In this document: positions 1-6,391 of the stretch, piece by piece
How the letters are laid out: each line of letters starts with the position of its first letter
Position numbering within the stretch: the stretch's first letter is position 1
From: CAYFWF01 sp964346815
GTDB lineage: Bacteria; Acidobacteriota; Aminicenantia; Aminicenantales; Aminicenantaceae
Reading direction: 5' to 3'
NCBI GenBank assembly: GCA_964346815.1
Contig: CAYFWF010000007.1
Location: forward strand, 1 to 64,000
DNA: 64,000 nucleotides
Position numbers and translations under genes: made by a program
Notes under the pieces: generated by a model
What the model saw: only the letters and a program-made list of their open reading frames with translations
Database searches by the model: none
What the model was told of the DNA's origin: nothing

Positions 1-2
1 AG

Positions 3-425
3 GGAGTTATTACAGGAGACTTTGTAAAGAAGCAAATGGATAAGATTGAAGCTCGTCAACAGGAGGTCAGAAAACGGTTGAATGAGCTTGAAGATGAACG
101 TCGGTTGTATGATGAAAAAATAGGCCGATCAATCCAGATCATCGACAATTTGAAGGGGTGGAAAGAGAAATGGGAAGCCGCCGGTGAAGATAAGAAAAAT
201 GAGATGCTCAGGCTGATGACTGTTAAAATTTCTACGTTCTGCCATAAGGACACAATAGACGGCAAGGATTACGAGTGGAAGGATTTACAAGTTGTTTGGA
301 ATGAGGAGTTTAGTGATCTTTTTGAGTTGGGAATCTTTGAAAAGGATAAGAAAAAAGGTTCCAGAAATCCAGGCTATGGTGGTTCATTATTTCAATTTAA
401 CAGTCAAAAAATTAGGGATGGTTGA
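3..425 (+). CDS. Large serine recombinase, C-terminal fragment (5' end outside window)
   Basis: The frame is open from the window edge with no stop before the first internal Met at position 36, so the gene begins upstream. What remains is a charged coiled coil (residues such as KKQMDKIEARQQEV), then a segment with WKEKWEAA and LRLMTVKI and the C-terminal stretch EWKDLQVVWNEEFSDLF. This arrangement resembles the tail of large serine recombinases, where a coiled coil follows the zinc-ribbon DNA-binding part. The catalytic resolvase domain is not visible, so the assignment rests on the tail only. If correct, it is a site-specific integrase or transposase of an integrated element lying mainly upstream. 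Nothing else in the window looks like cargo of that element. Confidence 0.5.
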   Translation, partial: GVITGDFVKKQMDKIEARQQEVRKRLNELEDERRLYDEKIGRSIQIIDNLKGWKEKWEAAGEDKKNEMLRLMTVKISTFCHKDTIDGKDYEWKDLQVVWNEEFSDLFELGIFEKDKKKGSRNPGYGGSLFQFNSQKIRDG

Positions 426-780
426 AGCGACCATTGAAGATTTAGCCATTCCTGCCGTTCTTCGAGGGAATCTGACGCAGTCAGACGGCGATGCTGTATT
501 GAGCACGACTTTTCTAAAGGATACCAGTTGTGTGCAGGCTCGGGAACAGAGGAAAAAAGAGGAGAGTCGGGTGTTATCGTGCGCAGTTCAGCGCCGCCGA
601 GAAAGACGGTAAAGGAATGGCGTTAAAAATCTTCACTTGAGCAAAACCATCCCAAAAGCTGAAAGAGAGCCTTTGAGTATCACGCAAATAGAGATGCTTC
701 CCCATGCATTTGACAATTAGAAAATTTATCTTTATAGTAAAATTGCAATGAAAATTCCCGTACCCAAAGAGGAGGTAAAG
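426..780. other. Intergenic region upstream of the selenoprotein gene
   Basis: No convincing gene lies here. A frame running on from about 292 to 612 has low-complexity composition, lacks a ribosome site and overlaps the recombinase tail, so I do not call it. The 3' end holds the sigma-70-like promoter at 710-738 and a strong ribosome binding site (GAGGAGG) just before the ATG at 781. If the upstream gene is an integrase, an attachment-site remnant could lie here, but I see no repeat that shows it. Confidence 0.5.
710..738 (+). promoter_or_regulatory. Sigma-70-type promoter of the selenoprotein gene
   Basis: A perfect -35 hexamer TTGACA (710-715) is followed by a 17-nt spacer and TATAGT (733-738), a five-of-six match to the -10 consensus. 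Transcription would start near 745. This leaves an upstream ATG at 748 with almost no leader and favours the ATG at 781, which has GAGGAGG 5-6 nt before it. The promoter would drive the selenoprotein and the DsbD-like gene after it. Confidence 0.7.
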
Positions 781-2298
781 ATGAGAAAGTTACTTGCACT
801 GCCTCTTCTCCTCATTTTCCTGACCTCCTTCAGCCTCGCTCAGAATTGGTTCGAGGGCAGCCTGGATGATGCCGTTGCCAAATCGAAAAAAGAGGGCAAG
901 CTGGTTCTGATCGATTTCTTCTCTGGCGGCTGAGGGGGCTGCATACTGCTGGATCAGCAGTTTTACCAAAACAAAAAATTTCACGAGTTCCTTCATTCGA
1001 ATTTCGTCCTTTTCCGTGCTACGAGAGGAGAAGTAAGGGGGGATGCAACTTTCAAGCGGTTTGGCATAAGGGCGACTCCCACGGTCATGTTGCTCGAGGA
1101 TGACGGTTCAGAGTGGGATTGGTTTGTCGGCTACGGCCCCCCTCCGGAAAAATTTCTCGCCAAGCTGGAAAAAAGCGTGGAAGGCATCGATACCTACAAA
1201 TCTCTTTCTGAGAGCTATGTCAAGGATCCAACAAATGTCGAAGTGGTGTTTAAACTTGCCCAAAAATACGAGGATAAATACGTTCAGGACAAAGCTCTGG
1301 AATTATACAAGGAAGTCTTGGCCCTTGACCCTGAAGGCAAAAAAGGCGCAACAGAATATGAAGGAGAACAAGTCACCTACACCGAGTATGCTGAATATTC
1401 TATCGGGACTCTGGCCATTTTCAGCAGGGAGATGGATCCCGAGCCGCTCAAAGCCTTCATAAAAAAGTATCCAGAAAGCAAATTGATGAAATCGGCCTAT
1501 CAGCGGCTGAGCTCTTACTATCAGTCCCGCGCTCCCAAGAATGAAGCGATAACATTTTTTGAAGAATACACATCCAAATACCCCGATGATCCAAATGTGC
1601 TCAGCGCTTATGTCAGGCGAATCATCAGGGATAAAGACAATCTCGATAAAGGGATCGAATTGGGCGAAAAGATCAGAGAGATGATGAAGTACAATCCCAG
1701 TCCCCGCCACATGAATAATCTTGCCGAGCTGTACATGCTCAAAGGAGACAAAGAAAAGGCCGCCGATCTCTACGGAAAGAGATTCATGGAAGGCCAGGTC
1801 TCGAGTCTTGCTTATAGTCTCGCAGATTATGCGGAGTTCTGGGTCAAAAACGAGATGAATACAGAAAACGCCCAAGAAATGATGGAATTGGCGCTGGAAA
1901 TACTGCCGGACAGATGGTACAACTTTCAACGAGCAGCCCAGATATACTTGAAGTTGGAAAAAGAGGATAAAGCTCTGGCGGTATTCGGGCCCGAATTCAT
2001 GGATAAACACACAGATGATTCGAACGTTCTCAACAGTTATGCATGGTTCTGGGCCAACCAGGGGAAAAATCTGGAGAGCGCCCTTGAGGCGGCGGAGAAG
2101 TCGGTCGAACTGGCAGAATCTGCCTATAACACGGATACTCTGGCACTTGTTTACCAGAAATTAGGGAAATATGAAGAAGCTCTCAAAGCTGCAGAAAGAG
2201 CTGTCGAGCTGGCAGATGACCAGGTCAAAGCGAGATTCGAAAGCAGAATAAAACAGATAAAGAAGTCCATGGAAGAGAAAAAGGAGAAAAACGACTGA
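781..2298 (+). CDS. Secreted thioredoxin-like selenoprotein with TPR repeats (TGA at 931-933 read as Sec)
   Basis: This should be read as one 505-residue protein with selenocysteine at codon 51 (TGA 931-933). Residues 1-20 form a signal peptide (MRKLLALPLLLIFLTSFSLA). The thioredoxin-like part follows: LVLIDFF at 41-47, then S-G-G-U-G-G-C, which puts U51 and C54 where CxxC thioredoxins have their active-site pair, then a TPTV segment with the expected cis-proline. The frame stays open across the TGA to 2298 and protein similarity is continuous. The rest (about residues 105-490) is TPR-like helical repeats. The likely role is a periplasmic thiol/selenol redox protein held in a TPR scaffold. 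A SECIS-like hairpin lies just after the TGA, and selB and tRNA-Sec are encoded 7.4 kb downstream. The 26-nt gap to the DsbD-like gene suggests an operon. Conventional gene calling would split it into a 50-residue stub and a TPR protein. The alternative is a nonsense mutation or sequencing error. Confidence 0.85.
931..961 (+). promoter_or_regulatory. Putative bacterial SECIS element after the in-frame TGA
   Basis: Directly after the TGA (931-933) a 7-bp perfect stem forms between ACTGCTG (945-951) and CAGCAGT (955-961), closing a GAT loop at 952-954. Known bacterial SECIS elements are short hairpins inside the reading frame, about 16-37 nt from the UGA to the apical loop, with a G at one of the first two loop positions. 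Here the distance is 18 nt and the first loop base is G. Such a hairpin binds the SelB C-terminal winged-helix domains. The fold was judged by eye; no energy was computed. Confidence 0.65.
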
Positions 2299-2324
2299 TT
2301 TGACCGCGCTCGGCATTTAGAGAA

Positions 2325-2888
2325 TTGGCGAACAAAGTTTTCACCCTGGCAGCACTTATGTGCATGTTTTGTGCCTTCAGCCTATCACCGGGACTGCCTC
2401 ATGAGCATGAGGTCGTAACCGTCGAAACCCTTTTCTCTCAAGACGGAGTCTATCCTGGAGGATCGATTAAAGTGGCCTTTCTTCTGAATATACTCCCCGG
2501 ATGGCATATCAACGGCAGTGAACCGACCGATCCATATCTCATCGCGTCAGAGCTGTTCATCGAGGAAACCGAAGAAGCGAAGGTTCTCGACATTTATTAT
2601 CCGGAGCCCCGCACGGGTCATTTCAGCTATTCGGAAGCGGAGATTCAGATTTATGAAGGTGAGGTTGTCTTAGCCGCGCTCATCAAGATCGGAGAAAAAG
2701 TCTCCGTTGAGGAGCATCTTCTGGATGTCAGTTTTTTATATCAACCCTGTGATAGTCAATCCTGTATGTCTCCCCAGACACTCGATCTGAAGGTTGGACT
2801 CCCGGTTGTCTCGACCTCTCAACAAACCAAAGAAATCAACACAGATATATTTTCCAAAATAAAATTCAAGGAAGAAAAGAGCCCATAA
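2325..2888 (+). CDS. DsbD N-terminal (alpha) domain-like periplasmic protein
   Basis: A 187-residue protein starting at TTG (2325), with a hydrophobic leader (FTLAALMCMFCAFSLSPGLP). It resembles the immunoglobulin-fold alpha domain of DsbD: PGWHINGSEPTDPYLIAS near the start, and YQPCDSQSCMSPQTLDLKVG near the end, where two cysteines four residues apart sit at the place of the DsbD-alpha redox pair (normally C-x5-C). It lacks the membrane and C-terminal thioredoxin domains of full DsbD. It follows the UxxC selenoprotein by 26 nt, so the two are probably co-transcribed and may exchange thiols in the periplasm; that partnership is inference. A start without a clear ribosome site suggests translational coupling or an uncertain start. 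Confidence 0.7.
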   Translation: MANKVFTLAALMCMFCAFSLSPGLPHEHEVVTVETLFSQDGVYPGGSIKVAFLLNILPGWHINGSEPTDPYLIASELFIEETEEAKVLDIYYPEPRTGHFSYSEAEIQIYEGEVVLAALIKIGEKVSVEEHLLDVSFLYQPCDSQSCMSPQTLDLKVGLPVVSTSQQTKEINTDIFSKIKFKEEKSP

Positions 2889-2892
2889 AAAT

Positions 2893-4068
2893 CTATTCTT
2901 TCTGTTTACCAGTCCTTCCCATAATCAGAGCGATAACGAACAGAATAGCTGCCATGGCGGCTGCGATCCACAAACTCTGTTGGACAGTAGAGCCCACACT
3001 GAGGTTCCCGATAAATTTCGGTACGAATGTCCCTCCCAGTAAGCCGACGGCAAAGATAATACCGAAAATACTCCCATACAGGCTTGGTTCGAATTTCGCG
3101 AACGTTATTCCCACTATGGTGGGAAAGATAGGCGCAAAGGCCAGTCCGGCAAGAAGAACAGCTATGATGGCCAAGAGGGGGCCATTGGCAACGATCATGA
3201 GCACGATCGCCCCTAACGAAACCAGAGCCATCGCGGCAATGACTCTATCGCCTATAGCGGTCAGATTCTTGACTGTCGAGGTGAAAAATCGACCTGCCAT
3301 CATGGCCACTCCAAAAGCGCTCAAAATCAGACCAGCATAATAAGCCGGTCTGAGATTGCCGCTCCCTTCAAAAAGCTGTTCCATGAGCTTTCGAATCCAG
3401 GTGCCCATGGATATTTCGAGCGAGATATAACAGAACAGAGCCAGAGCAGCCATCAAGACGGCTCCTTTTCCCAAGAGTCTGATAGCCATGGAAAACCTGT
3501 ACCCTGTTGAAACCTGGGGGTAGCTTGCAGCAAGGGCAAACACGAGGAAAACCAGTACCAGCAATCCAATAATGGACAGCGATGTGCTGTAGCTCAAATT
3601 CAAGTTGGTGAGGAAAAACACAAAAAGAAAAGGAGTGAGCACATATCCGAGTCCGAAAAAGGCGTTGCCGAAATTGCTGGCACGCGCCGGATCTCTGCCT
3701 TCGAACAACACGATCGGGATGAGGGTGTTGCCTACTGTGTTCAAAGACATGGCGCCTACACCCAAGAGAATGCAGGCGATAAGGACCCATCCGAAACTTG
3801 AAGCATAAGCCAACAAGAACACGCTCGCGCTGGTAACCACGAATCCGAGGATGGCTATGGGTTTATATCCCATTTTATCTACCAGGGGACCGATGATGAG
3901 CTGCACGACACAGCTGGTTAGAAACAATCCCATGGCTAAGCTGCCGAACTGTCCCTCGTCGATTCCGAGCGATTCCATCAACTCGACCGATATGGCGCCG
4001 AGAATGATAAAACATACAGCCAAAGTAAACACGGCCATCAGTGCCACCACAGCAGTCATTTTTTTCAT
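2893..4068 (-). CDS. MFS transporter, probably sugar-type
   Basis: A 391-residue integral membrane protein with about 12 hydrophobic segments. I place the start at 4068 (MKKMTAVVALM) because GGAGGGAAC precedes it; a longer frame to 4128 lacks a ribosome site. The loop after helix 2 carries GPLVDKMGYKPI, the MFS motif A (GxxxDxxGxxx). The segment GAMSLNTVGNTLIP resembles the FucP/glucose-galactose group. Likely a secondary sugar:proton or sodium symporter of the inner membrane; the substrate cannot be told. It is transcribed towards the DsbD-like gene, with only 4 bp between the stops, and away from the epimerase gene that begins 486 bp beyond. Confidence 0.8.
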   Translation of the reverse strand: MKKMTAVVALMAVFTLAVCFIILGAISVELMESLGIDEGQFGSLAMGLFLTSCVVQLIIGPLVDKMGYKPIAILGFVVTSASVFLLAYASSFGWVLIACILLGVGAMSLNTVGNTLIPIVLFEGRDPARASNFGNAFFGLGYVLTPFLFVFFLTNLNLSYSTSLSIIGLLVLVFLVFALAASYPQVSTGYRFSMAIRLLGKGAVLMAALALFCYISLEISMGTWIRKLMEQLFEGSGNLRPAYYAGLILSAFGVAMMAGRFFTSTVKNLTAIGDRVIAAMALVSLGAIVLMIVANGPLLAIIAVLLAGLAFAPIFPTIVGITFAKFEPSLYGSIFGIIFAVGLLGGTFVPKFIGNLSVGSTVQQSLWIAAAMAAILFVIALIMGRTGKQKE

Positions 4069-4554
4069 TGCCGTTCCCTCCCAAACAATTTTAAAATAAT
4101 TCGAATCATAGCTCAGAAAATACACCATGTCGTTTCGAATGAACGAAGCGAGTGTGGCGATCCTAAGTTCCGAGCGAAGTGAAGGAATCTCATATATTGC
4201 TTTGTCAATTCATGCCCGCAAAGACAACAAGCGAGTTGTTCTCATTGTTCGTGGGCGTCCTTGAATCCCTTACTCCTGAATAATCCTGCATAGTTGATAT
4301 CACAGAAAAAAGCAGGAGTCAACAATTGAAGTTATCCCGAAATTGCTGATGGAGCCAACAATGTACACATTCCAGTGTCATTACGAGCACCCAAAGGGTG
4401 CGTGGTAATCTCTTGGCAACATATTGAGAATGCCACGCTTCGCTCGCCCTGACATTTGCTCAGGCACTCGAATGGCATAAGCCGAAGGTCTATTCGTCTT
4501 TCTTGTATTCAATCCGTATTTCATGCATGATTGGGTTTGGCAGGGAGAATGATT
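4069..4554. other. Intergenic gap with degenerate palindromic repeats
   Basis: No gene is seen between the divergent MFS and epimerase genes. The gap carries one imperfect palindrome (4376-4454, listed separately) and, at about 4135-4190, fragments such as GAGCGAAGTGAAGGAATCTC that look like half of the same repeat type. Promoters for both genes should lie here, but I could not pick convincing hexamers. Confidence 0.5.
4376..4454. repeat. Imperfect inverted repeat (REP/MITE-like)
   Basis: The left arm begins TGTCATTACGAG and ends GTGGTAATCTC. The right arm, read on the other strand, begins TGTCAGGGCGAG and ends GTGGCATTCTC. The arms are imperfect reverse complements over about 30 nt with an internal insertion in the left one. 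The pattern (TCATTGCGAG ... GCAATCTC) is a common intergenic palindrome family in several bacterial phyla. It can form a long RNA hairpin and may act as a weak bidirectional terminator. Confidence 0.55.
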
Positions 4555-5865
4555 ATGAATCGGAAGGGGAGACCGGCAAGGGAAAAAATCCTCGAATGTA
4601 GAGAGGAAGCTGAAAACCACCTCACAAACGAGTTGCTCCCATTCTGGCTGAACCGTTGCAGAGATGATGTCCATGGAGGATTTATCACCCACTTCGATGC
4701 CCAAGGAGGGGATACCGGCGAGGATCAGAAGTCCTTGATTTCGCAGACACGAACGATCTATACCATGGCCTCGACTCATCGGGCGGGATATGGCGATGGC
4801 AGGTGTGAAGAATTTGCCAGACATGGCGTCGATTTTCTCGTCGATAAAATGTGGGACGAAAAATACGGCGGGTTTTACTGGACGGTTGACCGCAAAGGTA
4901 ATGTTGAAATCGGTAAAAAAATTCTCTATGGACTGAGTTTTGCCATCTATGCTCTTTCCGAATACACGCTGGCGACCGGAGATCGACGAGGCACCGAATA
5001 TGCAGAGAGAGTCTTTGATCTCATACAAGAAAAGGCCAGAGACGAGGATTACGGCGGCTACTTCGAAATGTTCGAAAGGAACTGGGATCTTTGCCCTCCG
5101 GGCAGCGGCGGAGGGGACAGGAAAACCCTGGACTTTCACATGCATTTCATGGAGGCCTTGACGACCTTATACGAGAGCGGCAGGACAAATGCACACCTCA
5201 AGGCACTGAAAGAAGTCATCGAAGTCCTCATAAAACACATGCTCCATCCCGAATATGGGACGGGGATTTCCCAGTTTTGGCAGGATTGGACTGTCGCACC
5301 CCAGATCAAGTTCGATATCATCTGGGGATGGGACCGGTTTGTCCATACGGGGATCAAGAGCCATCCAGAGGATAACACGTCTTATGGCCACAATGTCGAA
5401 TTTGCCTGGCTTTTGTTGCGCGCTCTGGAAATCATGGAGATGGACTGGAAGGTCTATAAAGATATCATCGAAAAACCGCTGGATCACACCCTCGAGAATG
5501 GTATAGACTGGAAATGCGGAGGCGTGTATGTCGAAGGGGCACACTCAGGGGGAATTTACCATAGAGAAAAGGAATTCTGGCAGCAGGCAGAAGTCATGAT
5601 CGGTATGCTGGATGGATGTCTTCACTTTGGAGAGGAGAAATACTGGACTGCCTACGAAAACGTGCATAGATTCGTCTTCGACAAGATGGTGCATCATGAG
5701 ATTGGAGAGTGGTATCCCTTATTGACAAGAGCGGGAGAGCCCATATGGACCTATATGAGCCATTCATGGAAAGTGAATTACCACACGGTCAGGTCGATGA
5801 TTCAATGCATCAAACGGCTGGAAAAACTCAGCGAAAAAAACGATAACCGGATTATTTCCTCGTAA
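4555..5865 (+). CDS. AGE-family epimerase, cellobiose 2-epimerase-like
   Basis: A 436-residue (alpha/alpha)6-barrel enzyme of the N-acylglucosamine 2-epimerase superfamily. I chose ATG 4555 with AGGGAG seven nt upstream; an ATG at 4549 is also possible. Family motifs in order are RTIYTMASTHR, DEKYGGFYWTVD, KILYGLSFAIYALSEY, HMHFMEALTTLYE, GHNVEFAWLL and, near the end, WKVNYHTVRS, which holds the C-terminal catalytic-type histidine. This set fits cellobiose 2-epimerase (glucose to mannose at the reducing end of disaccharides, via a cis-enediol) better than the GlcNAc enzyme. There is no signal peptide, so it is cytosolic. Its 3' end overlaps the convergent DUF1579 gene by 14 bp. Confidence 0.8.
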   Translation: MNRKGRPAREKILECREEAENHLTNELLPFWLNRCRDDVHGGFITHFDAQGGDTGEDQKSLISQTRTIYTMASTHRAGYGDGRCEEFARHGVDFLVDKMWDEKYGGFYWTVDRKGNVEIGKKILYGLSFAIYALSEYTLATGDRRGTEYAERVFDLIQEKARDEDYGGYFEMFERNWDLCPPGSGGGDRKTLDFHMHFMEALTTLYESGRTNAHLKALKEVIEVLIKHMLHPEYGTGISQFWQDWTVAPQIKFDIIWGWDRFVHTGIKSHPEDNTSYGHNVEFAWLLLRALEIMEMDWKVYKDIIEKPLDHTLENGIDWKCGGVYVEGAHSGGIYHREKEFWQQAEVMIGMLDGCLHFGEEKYWTAYENVHRFVFDKMVHHEIGEWYPLLTRAGEPIWTYMSHSWKVNYHTVRSMIQCIKRLEKLSEKNDNRIISS

Positions 5866-6295
5866 ATATGACTTTGAGTATGAGTTCAAACTTTCCTTCA
5901 GGAGTCGGCGTTTCCATCCTCAAGATGACCTTATTCGGACCGTCTTTTCTAAAAGACTGGATCAATAAAGTATCATGCCAGTTGAGAAATAAGGTTTCCT
6001 CATCGATGAAATCGCAGGTTGCAGTCAAGAAATTGCCTGAGCTCTCGAACCACCAATATCTGTATACCTTTGATTTCTCATCCCACGCAAAAATGCCGTG
6101 CGCACCTCCTTCTCCTATGGTTAAAGAAGAAGAATAATCAAAAAAGACATACCTGTCTTCAAGGGCTCTCTTGAATGTTCCCGTACCTGTACCTGTCGCT
6201 TTTTCGCTGAAGGAACTCTTTGGAACCTTGTATTCGAGATCCCATTCACCCAAGAAAAAATCGAAGTTCTCCATCCTGTTTGCATGCTCAGCCAC
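5852..6295 (-). CDS. DUF1579-like protein
   Basis: A 147-residue small beta-rich protein. I start at GTG 6295 (VAEHANRMENFDFF) because GGTGGAGGT lies just upstream on the coding strand. The opening FDFFLGEWDLEYKVP and the later GIFAWDEKSKVYRYWWFESSG match the DUF1579 pattern, a lipocalin/heme-binding-like barrel of unknown role. There is no signal peptide or membrane segment. It lies convergent to the epimerase gene and 96 nt downstream of the large outer-membrane protein gene on the same strand, so the two could share a transcript. Confidence 0.6.
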   Translation of the reverse strand: MAEHANRMENFDFFLGEWDLEYKVPKSSFSEKATGTGTGTFKRALEDRYVFFDYSSSLTIGEGGAHGIFAWDEKSKVYRYWWFESSGNFLTATCDFIDEETLFLNWHDTLLIQSFRKDGPNKVILRMETPTPEGKFELILKVIFTRK

Positions 6296-6391
6296 GATAC
6301 CTCCACCTTTGGTTGGGATGCATAACGGGAAATACGATAGCATACTATCGAGGTGCTGGGAAGAATTCAAGGGATATCTTCAGTTTTTGCT

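Noticed and set aside
748..933. Small separate gene of 61 codons
   Set aside because: Its ATG would lie 3 nt after the predicted transcription start; protein similarity and reading frame continue past the TGA, so it is the N-terminal part of the selenoprotein, whose start is at 781.
1303..2010. Long reverse-strand frame opposite the selenoprotein gene
   Set aside because: Its composition is that of an antisense shadow, with no ribosome site and no recognisable domain; the forward frame has clear TPRs.
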